From NCBI GenBank assembly GCA_026707735.1, contig JAPOWH010000010.1:248001-312000 (forward strand): a DNA stretch of 64,000 nt, read 5' to 3'. The DNA comes from Gammaproteobacteria bacterium. Its GTDB lineage: Bacteria; Pseudomonadota; Gammaproteobacteria; Pseudomonadales; Azotimanducaceae. The notes beneath the pieces are model-generated. The model was not told the origin of the DNA, searched no databases, and saw only the letters and a list, made by a program, of their open reading frames with translations. Positions 45,832 through 55,176 of this stretch are shown one piece after another (positions within the stretch are counted from its first letter, which is position 1; every line of letters starts with the position of its first letter). A program made the position numbers and the translations under genes.

Positions 45832-46884
45832 ATGGATGAGACAGCTCGCTGGATCGAGAACTCTGTTGCTGCGTTCGCACTCATTCGACGCTGTGCCACT
45901 CCGCAAAACGTAGTCGATGTTGCCGTTCACATTGCACCGGATCTTTCCGAATCCATTGCGTTTGAGGAGCGATGGAATGATGTTTGCGTTGCAAGCACAA
46001 ATGCTGATCACGTTGCAATCAGCAAAGCGGTATCTATTCTTCGGGACGCGTCGGCAACCGTTTGGAGCTTGGCGGGAGACCCCAATCCATTCTTTGAAAT
46101 TCGAAGCAGCTGCTCGGCTCAGCCACGAGTGTATGACGTCCTCTACCCCCTCTCTGCCCGATATGAGTGGGTTAACGAATTATTCCTCAACGAACAGGTA
46201 CGACACGACGGTCGATTGAAGAACTCCCTGTATGCGGGAAGTCAAACATCTGAAGTGGTTGGCATTAACCATCAGCGAAACTCAAGAGATTCGCGGGGTG
46301 GGTACACACTGTATGTACCTGAAAATTACAGCGAACTTAGAGAGTGGCCGCTAATTGTCACGCTTCACGGTGGCGGGGGTCACGGCCGTGGTCATGTATG
46401 GACTTGGCTAAGAGATGCACGCTCTTGTGGTGCAATCGTATTGTGTCCAACTTCGCTAGGTTCAACGTGGGGTTTGTCCGATCCGGAACTAGACACTGAG
46501 AACATTCTTTGCCATGTGGAAACCGTTCGTCGACAACTAAACATTGACAGCGGTCGTCTGATGCTACAGGGAGTGAGTGACGGAGGCACGTTCTCACTGC
46601 TCGCGGGACTACTTGAAGACTCGGCGTTTACACATTTGGTGCCGTGCTTTCCTAGCTTCCATCCGATGATGATCGAAATGACTTCGCGAGATCGGCTTCA
46701 AGCAGTGCGAATTTACTTGATTCACGGTTCATTGGATTGGATGTTTCCAATTGAGTCCGCGCGAGAAGCAAACCTCATCCTCACCCACGCTGGAGCCGAC
46801 GTCGTGTTTCGAGAGATTGAGGATCTATCGCATTCGTATCCCGACGACGAAAACCTCAACATACTTGAGTGGTATCGCAAGTGA
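45832..46884 (+). CDS. Alpha/beta hydrolase (carboxylesterase/PHB-depolymerase-like)
   Basis: About 350 residues. The first ~150 residues show no family I recognise; the second half is an alpha/beta hydrolase with YTLYVPENYSELREWPLIVTLHGGGGHGRG (oxyanion region), the nucleophile elbow GVSDGGTFSLL, the acid SLDWMFPIESAREA and the His in DLSHSYPDDEN. This resembles predicted esterases with polyhydroxyalkanoate-depolymerase-like signatures. ATG at 45832 preferred over GTG 45814. No signal peptide is evident. Substrate unknown. Confidence 0.78.
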   Translation: MDETARWIENSVAAFALIRRCATPQNVVDVAVHIAPDLSESIAFEERWNDVCVASTNADHVAISKAVSILRDASATVWSLAGDPNPFFEIRSSCSAQPRVYDVLYPLSARYEWVNELFLNEQVRHDGRLKNSLYAGSQTSEVVGINHQRNSRDSRGGYTLYVPENYSELREWPLIVTLHGGGGHGRGHVWTWLRDARSCGAIVLCPTSLGSTWGLSDPELDTENILCHVETVRRQLNIDSGRLMLQGVSDGGTFSLLAGLLEDSAFTHLVPCFPSFHPMMIEMTSRDRLQAVRIYLIHGSLDWMFPIESAREANLILTHAGADVVFREIEDLSHSYPDDENLNILEWYRK

Positions 46885-46932
46885 ACCTTCTCAGAACATG
46901 AGAGTTGAAGTGAAATTCAGAAAAAGGGAAGA

Positions 46933-47220
46933 ATGAACGCAACTACCGACTCCGGAGGGAGAGAACAGTCTTTTCGCGTTGAACTCGAGCACAAGTCCTT
47001 CGAGCTTGTCGTAAAGGCAAATGACGATCTTGAACTGTATGTAGACAATTGCTTGCGCAAACGTTGCACCGCAACGTCAGACCGTGTTCTCTATGTTTGG
47101 ACAAATGTGGAGCTGCACTGGGAGGAACACCGATTCGTTGAAGCACGTTTTGATCGAATTTCGCGTCGACTGAGGATCACGGTGAATCGACAAGGCGTGC
47201 TGGATGCAATAGTGTCTTAA
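46933..47220 (+). CDS. Small conserved-looking hypothetical protein (95 aa)
   Basis: A 95-residue frame with a good ribosome site (AAAGGGAAGA before ATG 46933). I do not recognise a domain. It is mostly polar with alternating hydrophobic residues (SFRVELEHKSFELVVKAN, VLYVWTNVELHWEEHRFVEARFD), which suggests a beta-rich fold. It follows the hydrolase by 48 bases and its stop overlaps that of the convergent RND gene by 4 bases. Moderate confidence that it is real. Confidence 0.6.
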   Translation: MNATTDSGGREQSFRVELEHKSFELVVKANDDLELYVDNCLRKRCTATSDRVLYVWTNVELHWEEHRFVEARFDRISRRLRITVNRQGVLDAIVS

Positions 47221-50200
47221 CCGCCCGTTGGCACGGGCAGGGATCGAGAATCGATCGCAAAGGTTGGGTCGCTAATAACATCCGGATTGCGTGTTCGAAC
47301 CAAGTCTCCACCGATTCGAAGCAGACACGGGACAAGTACAAGGGTAATCACCGTAGCAAACACGATTCCAAATGCGAGCGATACCGCCATTGGTGCAACA
47401 ATCTGCGCTTGCAGCGACGTCTCGAGCAATATTGGAACAAGACCGAAGAACGTCGTCAATGACGTAAGCAAGATGGCACGCAACCTAGCTTTACCGGCCG
47501 CGAGGATCGACTCGAGTAACGAAGCGCCGTCTTCCCGACGCATGCGATTGACAAAGTGAACCAGAATCAGGCTGTCGTTAACCACGACTCCCGTAAGTGC
47601 AACGCAACCTATCATGGAAGCCAAGTTGAAGTGCATATCTAGCAGCGTGTGCCCCAACACAGCTCCAATCATTCCAAAGGGAATGACAATCATAATTATG
47701 ATCGGTTGAAGATACGACTTGAGCGGAATGGCAATCAGCGCATAGATCGAAACGAGAGCTATCAGCAGAGCAACACCCAAGTTCCCCATTGCCATTCGTT
47801 GGTCCCGTGCCGCCCCAGCATTCTCCACGGTAATAGTCGGATACTTTGCAATCAAGGCAGGCACAAAGTTCTGTTCCACGTCGTACACGACCATGGCAGG
47901 ACTAACTTTGCTCAGATCCGCTTCAGCCGACACGGCAACTGTACGTTTGCCGTTTATTCGTTGAATGGATCCATAGCCCTGTTCGAGGCGGTATTCAGCC
48001 ACGGAATGGAATTGTGTACTGGTTCCGTCGGGCAACCGAACAAGCATGCTCTCGAGATTTCCGATTGAACGTCGTTCTGCCTTTGGATAGCGAACGATCA
48101 CTCGAATTTCTTGCTCACCCCTCTGAATTCTTTGAGCTTCTACTCCCAAGAAAGCTTCGCGAACTTGGCGGGCAAGTGAATTCAACGTCAAGTTCTGGGC
48201 TACTCCTTCCGGTTTCACACTCAGCCGGATTTCTTCTGGACCAGAGCTAATCGGAGTTCTAATCTCGAACACTCCGTCGTAGTTGGACAAGTGTTGCGCA
48301 AGCTCTTCTGCCGCCGCGTCAAGCTCACGAAAGCTCTTGCCAGACAGATTGAATCCAATCGGCGGGCCGCTGTAGAAGCGTTGTTCGGCACTAAACGACA
48401 GTTCTCTGGTTCCGGCGATTTCGCCAACCTTTTGCCGCCAAAGTATGGCGATTTCGGTGGGTGACAGTGTCCTATCTTCGGGTTTGGCCAATTCAGCATT
48501 CAGGCGAGCCTGTGTTTCGCTGTTCGACCAGGCAAAGACGTGGCGAATTGGAGGCACGTCTGCCTCGGAGGTATCCATGACTTCGGCGTTCAATTCACGC
48601 ATTGATTCCGTGATCTGTTCAATCACGTCGACAATCATGTTCTCGGGCAAACCTTCTCTGAGACTAACGTTCACCCAAATGAAGTCGTTCTCGAACGACG
48701 GAAAAAACTCTTTCTTCATGAAGGGGCTAACGTAAAAGCCAGCGGTCAACATCAACAAGGTAAGAAAGCCACAAGTAGTGATGTACCGATACTTGACGGC
48801 AAACTTCAGGAAGGGCAAATACAGGTGAGTTGAGAAGAGCCTTAACGCGCTATCCATCCAATCAGCGGGGCCTCTTCGCTTGTGCGTCTTCTTGGAGGAC
48901 CGCATTAACGCAAGATGCGAAGGCAGGATTAGCTTGGACTCAACTAGGGAGAACAACAGGCAGAGAACGACCACCCAAACGATCGGTTGGAACATTACCG
49001 TCATGCGACCGGAGGTCAGCAAAATCGGCGCAAACGCGGCTACCGTCGTCAATACGCCAAAAGTCGCCGGTACAGCTACTCGGCGCGCGCCTCTGACAAT
49101 GTTCTCTGTGTTGTAGCCATACTGCTCGGTTTCGGAATATGCAGCTTCGCCAATGATGATCGCATCGTCCACGACAATGCCGATGACGAGAATGAAGCCA
49201 AACAGACTGATCAGATTCAGCGTGACTCCGAATATTGGGAGCAGCCAAAACGCTCCGAGAAATGCCACAGGAAGTCCAACACAGACCCAGAACGCGATCT
49301 TTAGATGCAGGAACAAACCAAGCAGTAAGAACACAAGTATGGCGCCAAGCACTATGTTCTTGATCATCATGTTTAGGCGATCATTCAAGTAGTAAGTCGA
49401 ATCGCCGAAGTAGTCAATCTGAATCGAAGAGGGCAGTTCTTGCTTCTTTGTGTCTACATACTCGCGAACAGCTCTTGAAATCTGCAACGCATCCTCGCGA
49501 TCTCTAGCTTCGATTCCAATGCCTATTGATGGTTTTCCATTGAACAATGCATAGAAGTTAAATTCAGAGTAGCCGTCAATTACATTTGCAATGTCGCCCA
49601 GCTTGACGAGTCTGCCGTCGGGACCGGTAATTAGAGTCACATCTTCGAACTCCTCGCCGGAATAGGCTTGCCCCGTAGCGCGTACTCGAATCCAACCGCC
49701 CTCAGTTCGAATGCCACCACCCCCAACGTCGACCGACCACTGACGAATGATTTGGGCAACCCCGTTTAGAGTGAGCCCATAACGTTGCAGATTGGCTTCA
49801 GGTATTTCGATGCTGATCTCCGAGGAGCTGGCGCCCTGCAATTCAGCTTGCGAGACTTCGGGCAATCCAAGAATTTCGTTCCGCACATCCTCCGCGATGT
49901 CGCGCAAGGTATAGATATCGACATCACCGTAAACCTGAACGTTGATAACTCCGGGGCCTCCCCACCCGCGGAATTCGCGGATGATTGGCCTTTCCGTTTC
50001 GCTTGGGAAGCTTGAAATAGAATCGACAGCTAGCTTGATCTCGTCGAGCACTTCATCGAGTTCGTAGCCACTAGCAACGTCAACTCGAATTGAACCGGAT
50101 CCCTCGTTTGCTTGTGAGCGAACATCTCCAATGCCTTCAACTGTCTTGATCGCTTCCTCGACCTTGAACAGAACACCTTGTTCTACTTCTTCAGGAGTGC

Positions 50201-50480
50201 CGCCGCGAAACGGAACATAAACCTGAATTTGGTTCTGCGGCATCGACGGCATCGTTTCTTTCTTCAGGTTGTTGAAGAGTGTGTACAAACCGCCTGCCAC
50301 TATGGCGAACATCAGCAGGTTTGCCGCGACGTGATTGCGAGCGAACCATCCAATTATTCCGCCGTTGTCCCCGACCGCAACCGAGGGTGGCGGCTCGACT
50401 CGCGTGACTGCCGACGAAGTCTCGGTCAGTTCCGTTGATTCGCTTCCCGGCCCCGAGGAATCCGAATTGTCATTCATCAA
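47217..50480 (-). CDS. RND-family efflux permease, second system
   Basis: A 1087-residue RND transporter of the same overall plan as the one at 28431-31625 but clearly a different lineage. WFARNHVAANLLMFAIVAGG (TM1), VPFRGGTPEEVEQGVLFKVEE, the proton-relay helix VIGIVVDDAIIIGEAAY, and MIGCVALTGVVVNDSLIL in the second half are family marks. The N-terminal ~40 residues are low-complexity Ser/Thr-rich. Its adaptor, 50470-51639, overlaps by 11 bases. No outer-membrane factor nearby. Confidence 0.93.
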   Translation of the reverse strand: MMNDNSDSSGPGSESTELTETSSAVTRVEPPPSVAVGDNGGIIGWFARNHVAANLLMFAIVAGGLYTLFNNLKKETMPSMPQNQIQVYVPFRGGTPEEVEQGVLFKVEEAIKTVEGIGDVRSQANEGSGSIRVDVASGYELDEVLDEIKLAVDSISSFPSETERPIIREFRGWGGPGVINVQVYGDVDIYTLRDIAEDVRNEILGLPEVSQAELQGASSSEISIEIPEANLQRYGLTLNGVAQIIRQWSVDVGGGGIRTEGGWIRVRATGQAYSGEEFEDVTLITGPDGRLVKLGDIANVIDGYSEFNFYALFNGKPSIGIGIEARDREDALQISRAVREYVDTKKQELPSSIQIDYFGDSTYYLNDRLNMMIKNIVLGAILVFLLLGLFLHLKIAFWVCVGLPVAFLGAFWLLPIFGVTLNLISLFGFILVIGIVVDDAIIIGEAAYSETEQYGYNTENIVRGARRVAVPATFGVLTTVAAFAPILLTSGRMTVMFQPIVWVVVLCLLFSLVESKLILPSHLALMRSSKKTHKRRGPADWMDSALRLFSTHLYLPFLKFAVKYRYITTCGFLTLLMLTAGFYVSPFMKKEFFPSFENDFIWVNVSLREGLPENMIVDVIEQITESMRELNAEVMDTSEADVPPIRHVFAWSNSETQARLNAELAKPEDRTLSPTEIAILWRQKVGEIAGTRELSFSAEQRFYSGPPIGFNLSGKSFRELDAAAEELAQHLSNYDGVFEIRTPISSGPEEIRLSVKPEGVAQNLTLNSLARQVREAFLGVEAQRIQRGEQEIRVIVRYPKAERRSIGNLESMLVRLPDGTSTQFHSVAEYRLEQGYGSIQRINGKRTVAVSAEADLSKVSPAMVVYDVEQNFVPALIAKYPTITVENAGAARDQRMAMGNLGVALLIALVSIYALIAIPLKSYLQPIIIMIVIPFGMIGAVLGHTLLDMHFNLASMIGCVALTGVVVNDSLILVHFVNRMRREDGASLLESILAAGKARLRAILLTSLTTFFGLVPILLETSLQAQIVAPMAVSLAFGIVFATVITLVLVPCLLRIGGDLVRTRNPDVISDPTFAIDSRSLPVPTGG

Positions 50481-51639
50481 ATCGTACCTTCATCCCAGGA
50501 AGTGGACGGTCGATTGGAGTTACGCAAAAGACATCGCCCTCGTTTATGCCATTGGATATGTAGGAGAAGTCTTCGTCTGAACGCACAACGGAAACTTCTC
50601 TTGGTTGGATGGTGTTGTCTTCCAACACGATCCACATTGTCGTACCGTTGCGCACCGCATGCCTTGGAACCACGAACAGGTCCCCGCCATCGTTTCCTTG
50701 TATCCTAGCATGGACGAACGTGCCAAATCGCAGTAGTTTTTGACCGCCGTTTGCAATGTCGTATGGGTCGGAAATTTGCGCTACGGCATGGATAACTCGG
50801 CTTTGCTCGTCGATGATTCCTTCTGTCCGGACAATTTTGGCGTCCCACTCGCTGCTCTCGCCGCCCAATTCAGCGCGCAGCTTTACAGGAAGAGGCGTTC
50901 CATCCGTGCCGTTGGGCAGTTCAACAAACTGCAGTTCGCTCAGGGCAATGGGTAATCGGACCTCGGCATAGTCCACAGCCACAGTTCGCGCCAATTGAAA
51001 ACCCGTGTTTACAAACTGCCCGACATCCGCCATTTTTTGGCGTACCAGTCCGTCGTAGGGAGCTCGAATCGTAGTACGTTCCAAGTCTTCCTTTGCCTTG
51101 TCCAATTCGGCTTTGGCAGCTTCATATTCAGCCATTACCTCTTCCAGTTGAGGCTTGCGCAATGCAAGGTCGGTTGCCTCGAGGCGTGCAGGATCCAACT
51201 CCTGAAGCCGTTTCCAGTCATCCAACGCGTAGCCGGTTAGAGCACTCTCTGTAGCCAATCGCGTTTTCGCACGTGCCAACGTCAAATCGGCTCTAACAAT
51301 TGCGGTTTCGTAGTTTCGCGGATCCACTTTCAGCAACTCATCGCCTTTCTTGAAGAATCCGCCAGTTACAAATGACGGCATCACTTCAGTGATCTCCCCG
51401 CTAACTTGTGCCACGAGAACTGTGGCAGTGCGTGGCGAAACCGTGCCCTGTGATGCCACTTCAAAAGTTACGGGAACTCGATTGGCTACTTCGACCCCGA
51501 CAAGGAATGCCGGGGGCTCGATGCTTGACGGAGTAAACTGAGGTTGCTGGCTAGTGAGCCACATGAAGCCAACAATTCCTAGCCCTAAAATTACTAGGCA
51601 AATCAAGAATATAAGGAGAAAACGGAGAAAATTCCGCAT
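50470..51639 (-). CDS. RND efflux periplasmic adaptor, second system
   Basis: A 389-residue membrane-fusion protein. The N-terminal anchor FLRFLLIFLICLVILGLGIV is followed by VSPRTATVLVAQVSGEITEV, a coiled-coil hairpin (YETAIVRADLTLARAKTRLA...KAELDKAKEDLERTTIRAP) and PYDGLVRQKMADVGQFVNTG, then the barrel and membrane-proximal domains ending PIDRPLPGMKVRF. It is transcribed first, with the RND gene following. Confidence 0.92.
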   Translation of the reverse strand: MRNFLRFLLIFLICLVILGLGIVGFMWLTSQQPQFTPSSIEPPAFLVGVEVANRVPVTFEVASQGTVSPRTATVLVAQVSGEITEVMPSFVTGGFFKKGDELLKVDPRNYETAIVRADLTLARAKTRLATESALTGYALDDWKRLQELDPARLEATDLALRKPQLEEVMAEYEAAKAELDKAKEDLERTTIRAPYDGLVRQKMADVGQFVNTGFQLARTVAVDYAEVRLPIALSELQFVELPNGTDGTPLPVKLRAELGGESSEWDAKIVRTEGIIDEQSRVIHAVAQISDPYDIANGGQKLLRFGTFVHARIQGNDGGDLFVVPRHAVRNGTTMWIVLEDNTIQPREVSVVRSDEDFSYISNGINEGDVFCVTPIDRPLPGMKVRFDE

Positions 51640-51992
51640 GGATCAAGCAATATTTGGTTGGGCGGGGCGTTCCAATCTACGAGCGTCGTGGGTGATGCCA
51701 AGAAGGACTACGCTGGCCGCCGTTGGCGACCGGTCAGCATGTTCTTTTGTGGCAATTGCGATGCATCGAGCGTGGGATTCTAGCATGTTGAGCGAGTTGT
51801 AGGCTGGTAGTCGATTCCAGGAATAACTGCTTACAATCATCGCAATCGCAATTGAACTCTACTATTGGAATCCGTCGCTGAGCCACTAGAAGTCGTTGGG
51901 TGACTAAGGGATTGAATGCTGCACTGACGATGGCATGCATCCGATTGCGTTGCTCAGAATGAGGAGTTCATCGAACTGTTGTCTATACGAAC
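51640..51992. other. Divergent intergenic region, no gene seen
   Basis: A 353-base stretch between the RND adaptor (minus) and the Smr gene (plus). Short frames in it overlap and have no convincing start sites or family features. No RNA gene or repeat is evident; it presumably carries the two divergent promoters. Confidence 0.5.
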
Positions 51993-52577
51993 ATGACCAA
52001 GTCAAAGGAAGACCTCACGGCGTTCGAGGATTCGATGCACGGCGTTGTAGCGATTGACGCCCCACAGCGTGCCAGTACATCTCCTGGCTCGCAAATCAAA
52101 CGTGAGGCCTGGGCTCGCCGCCGCGCGAACGCTACGGGCGAAAACGAAAGTGCAGCGAAAAGCGGAATGTCGGACGGAGGATTGGTCCTTGTTCAGCCAA
52201 ACGACTTTGTCGAGTGGAAATTGGATGGAGTCCAACCTAAGGTGTTTCGGACATTTCAGCAGGGCGGTTACGAGATTCAGAAAACCCTAGATTTACACAA
52301 AGTAGGAATTGAAAGAGCCCGGGTGTTGGTTTCAAACCTGATAGACAGGTGTATCGACCTTGACTATCGTTGCGTGAGGATCCTGCATGGGCGGGGTGAG
52401 AATAGCAATCCTCCTGCAGCGCTGAAGAGTCACGTATTGCATTGGCTAAGGCAGCATAAGGATGTCATTGCACTTTCTACCGCACCTAACCAACTGGGAG
52501 GAACTGGCGCAGTCCTTGTCAAGATTCGAAAGGGACACAAAGCCAAACAAGACAATAGGGAGAGATACGGTCGCTAG
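51993..52577 (+). CDS. Smr-domain protein (YdaL/SmrA type)
   Basis: A 194-residue protein whose C-terminal half is an Smr nuclease-like domain: TLDLHKVGIERARVLVSNL (the LDLHG-type motif) and RCVRILHGRGENSNPPAALK with the HGRG loop, then TGAVLVKIRK. Smr domains have endonuclease activity on DNA or RNA in tested cases. The N-terminal half is basic and disordered. It converges on the acyl-CoA dehydrogenase with an 11-base gap. Confidence 0.87.
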   Translation: MTKSKEDLTAFEDSMHGVVAIDAPQRASTSPGSQIKREAWARRRANATGENESAAKSGMSDGGLVLVQPNDFVEWKLDGVQPKVFRTFQQGGYEIQKTLDLHKVGIERARVLVSNLIDRCIDLDYRCVRILHGRGENSNPPAALKSHVLHWLRQHKDVIALSTAPNQLGGTGAVLVKIRKGHKAKQDNRERYGR

Positions 52578-52588
52578 GTTGCTTCAGA

Positions 52589-53704
52589 TCAGAGCTTTCC
52601 CTTATTGAGTTCCAAGTCGCCACGAGCCAAACTTAACCGCAAGATATCGCTTGCGCCCTCAGCCAAGCGCCAAGAACGCACAAGTCGCTGGAGTTTCTCG
52701 AGCGGGTGGCCAACTCGAAGAGCGGCGCCTCCTGTTAGTTGTATTGCTGTATCCACGATTTCCCCGATACCTTCAGTACAAAAGACCTTGCTAGCAATTG
52801 TTTCATTGACCGAGTTTTCTCCAGAATCGGCGATTCGCGCTGTACGGTAGACCATGCTCCGCATGGCAAAGGCTTTGATCCGCATGTCTGCATACCGTAT
52901 CCGAACTCCTTCTCTAGACGCTAGCGGTTGACCACTTCTATGTGGCGCGCGAATGTGGGCAGATACTTGACCGATCACCCATCGTGCAAGTCCAGCACTC
53001 TGGGCAGATAGAACCAATCTAGTGTCTGTGATTTGATCCATTGCCCGTGGCAATCCTCTGCCTGGTTTGCCAACAATATTGGTCATCGGCACCTTTACAT
53101 CACGAAACACAATTGAGGCATGGGTACTACCATCAGAAGAAGGGAAAACTCTCTCTACGGTTACACCGTCGCATTGGCGATCGATTACAACGACGCTTGG
53201 ACCAAAGTTCTCGACCTCCACCAGCGTATTAATGAAATCTGCGGACTGTCCGCCAGTTACATAGGATTTCTGCCCATTTACTATCAGCGAACCATTCTCA
53301 ACAGTTGCACGGGTTGGTTGCTTCGCGTCAACAGGTTCTGTGAATCCAAACGCAGCCCGTTTCGTTCCTTGGAGAAATGGTTTCAAGTGTGAGCTTCGTA
53401 GTGGTTCCGACGCGTTGCCCAGCAAGCCAGGAGTAGGTCCAAACACGCCTGGCACCTGAACTATATTGTGGGATGCCAATGTGTCATGAATTATTACAAG
53501 CTCGAGAAGGGAACGAGTTGCTGGTCCTCCCAAGTCCGAGGGATGGTTGAACGACCAGACTTGTGCTTTTTTGGACAGATTTCGAATGTGGTTTTCTTTT
53601 GTAGAGGAGTCCAATTCGCTCTCAATTACTTGCAAAACGCTTTCACACAACTTTTCTACAGATCGACGAAATGCAATGTGTGTCTTGTTCAGCGTTTCCG
53701 GCAT
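52589..53704 (-). CDS. Acyl-CoA dehydrogenase family protein
   Basis: A 371-residue flavoprotein. RAAFGFTEPVDAKQPTRATVE and GSLIVNGQKSYVTGGQSADF form the FAD-contact middle domain; FRDVKVPMTNIVGKPGRGLP and QLTGGAALRVGHPLEKLQRLVRSW the C-terminal domain. RLAEGASDILRLSLAR is the end helix with Glu preceding Gly, in place of the usual EGTxxI. The N-terminus is normal in length but weakly conserved. Substrate unknown; other acyl-CoA genes sit at 1-5 kb. Confidence 0.88.
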   Translation of the reverse strand: MPETLNKTHIAFRRSVEKLCESVLQVIESELDSSTKENHIRNLSKKAQVWSFNHPSDLGGPATRSLLELVIIHDTLASHNIVQVPGVFGPTPGLLGNASEPLRSSHLKPFLQGTKRAAFGFTEPVDAKQPTRATVENGSLIVNGQKSYVTGGQSADFINTLVEVENFGPSVVVIDRQCDGVTVERVFPSSDGSTHASIVFRDVKVPMTNIVGKPGRGLPRAMDQITDTRLVLSAQSAGLARWVIGQVSAHIRAPHRSGQPLASREGVRIRYADMRIKAFAMRSMVYRTARIADSGENSVNETIASKVFCTEGIGEIVDTAIQLTGGAALRVGHPLEKLQRLVRSWRLAEGASDILRLSLARGDLELNKGKL

Positions 53705-53757
53705 GTCACTTCCCTAGAGGCAAGATCTCAATGAACTCACAATCGTTTGAGAAGCCG

Positions 53758-54171
53758 TTAAGGCGGAGGTTGTTCGGAGCCATGAAACAACGAAATCAGA
53801 TAGGGAACTGATGAAAGTGCGACGACGAGCAACGCAAGAACGACAATACTAATCACTGCGTAGAGCAAGTACGTCTCGTTCTTGGCACGCCGGTTTATGA
53901 ACTGCTCAATCTCATCCTGCGATTGAATCGCTACTGATGGCCGCAATCCATACTTGGTAACGCTCTGCCGCGACGACGGAAGCCTCAAAAAGAGTTCAGG
54001 CGCGGACTCCAATATTTCAATGACATCAAGCATGTGCAATCCGCACTGGCGGGAAATTTCGATTGGGTGCAGCAATCGCTTTGGTGAATCAACAAAAATC
54101 TCGTAGATTTCAAGGATTCGAGCCTTGCGCTTGCGATATCGAGAAAAAGTTAGTCCTAGCGGTGCAGCCAT
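53758..54171 (-). CDS. Small membrane-anchored hypothetical protein
   Basis: A 137-residue protein with an N-terminal helical part (ILEIYEIFVDSPKRLLHPIE, MLDVIEILESAPELFLRLPS) that might be a winged-helix-like fold, followed by one C-terminal membrane helix (TYLLYAVISIVVLALLVVAL). I do not recognise the family. It follows cmoB by 75 bases on the same strand and may be co-transcribed with cmoAB. Low-level coupling only is inferred. Confidence 0.65.
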   Translation of the reverse strand: MAAPLGLTFSRYRKRKARILEIYEIFVDSPKRLLHPIEISRQCGLHMLDVIEILESAPELFLRLPSSRQSVTKYGLRPSVAIQSQDEIEQFINRRAKNETYLLYAVISIVVLALLVVALSSVPYLISLFHGSEQPPP

Positions 54172-54246
54172 GCCCAGTTCTGTGGGTAGTAAATGTGCGG
54201 TGCGCGCTCATTCTACGCGACTGCCAAGGTTTAATCTGGTAATTTC

Positions 54247-55176
54247 TCAAGTCAACTTACGGGTGTTTTCGGCGAGGATAATCGCACGTTGTGGCGCGGG
54301 ATGCCCTTCGACTGTAACCGAGGGGTCGGTAGCGGAAAGTGCATCAGCTAACGATTCAAACGGCATGTGTTTTGTCCGACGCTGTTCTTTTGAGGTAGTA
54401 GCAGAAACATTAACTACGCGTCGATTGGTAAAGCCCAATTTCGCAAGAGCTTGAGTGATCGTAGAGACACTTGGGATGCACCAGACGTTTCTCATTCGAG
54501 CATAGCGATCAGTTGGATAGAGTGGGTTCTCTGCGACGATGGATTCCAATACAAGCGTGCCGCCTACGCGCAATGAGCGCTGCAATTCCCTAAGATGAGA
54601 ATCATGATCCCGCTGGTGGTAGAGAACACCCATCGAAAACACCATGTCGTAGTTTTGGATCCACGACCCTGTTTCAAATCTTAGCGGGAGGACTACATTT
54701 TCCTGCGATGCATAGTGGTTGATCAGAGCATTCTGCATTACAGCAAGTATCGATGAGTCAAGTCCTGTTACAGACTTTGCTCCCGCCTCAAGCATGCGGT
54801 ATCCAAAGTACCCATTTCCTGAACCAACATCCAGCACTCGTTTTGATTTCAAGTCCACGTGTTTTGCAAGGCGGGACCACTTGTAATCGGACCGCCATTC
54901 CGCGTCGATCTCAATGTCAAAGAACGAGAATGGTCCCTTGCGCCATGGAATTAGAGCTCGTACTGCGTGATCCAGTATGGCACGATCTGAACATGCCAAT
55001 TTTTCAGGGCTTGATGTGTGAACTACCTCACCACCGCGAAATCTCACATTTTGGATTTGCGGCAAATCTTTCAACACTTCTAGCCATCTGGAGAGGTCAC
55101 CGTGTCGTATTTGATCGATTCGCCCGTTGAAACCGAAGCGTTTCCAGTTTGCATGGAGACGTTCAACAAAATTCAT
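54247..55176 (-). CDS. cmoB: tRNA U34 carboxymethyltransferase CmoB
   Basis: CmoB uses carboxy-SAM to convert 5-hydroxyuridine-34 to cmo5U in tRNAs. FFDIEIDAEWRSDYKWSRL, RVLDVGSGNGYFGYRMLEAGA, DMVFSMGVLYHQRDHDSHLR and GGTLVLESIV are diagnostic. I start at ATG 55176 (MNFVERLHANW), which overlaps the cmoA stop as ATGA; the frame is open 14 codons further. About 309 residues. Its methyl-group donor is made by CmoA, encoded just upstream. Confidence 0.95.
   Translation of the reverse strand: MNFVERLHANWKRFGFNGRIDQIRHGDLSRWLEVLKDLPQIQNVRFRGGEVVHTSSPEKLACSDRAILDHAVRALIPWRKGPFSFFDIEIDAEWRSDYKWSRLAKHVDLKSKRVLDVGSGNGYFGYRMLEAGAKSVTGLDSSILAVMQNALINHYASQENVVLPLRFETGSWIQNYDMVFSMGVLYHQRDHDSHLRELQRSLRVGGTLVLESIVAENPLYPTDRYARMRNVWCIPSVSTITQALAKLGFTNRRVVNVSATTSKEQRRTKHMPFESLADALSATDPSVTVEGHPAPQRAIILAENTRKLT

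Noticed and set aside
51643-51840. 65-codon minus-strand frame in the RND adaptor/Smr gap
   Set aside because: No ribosome site or recognisable motif and it lies in a likely promoter region; probably chance.
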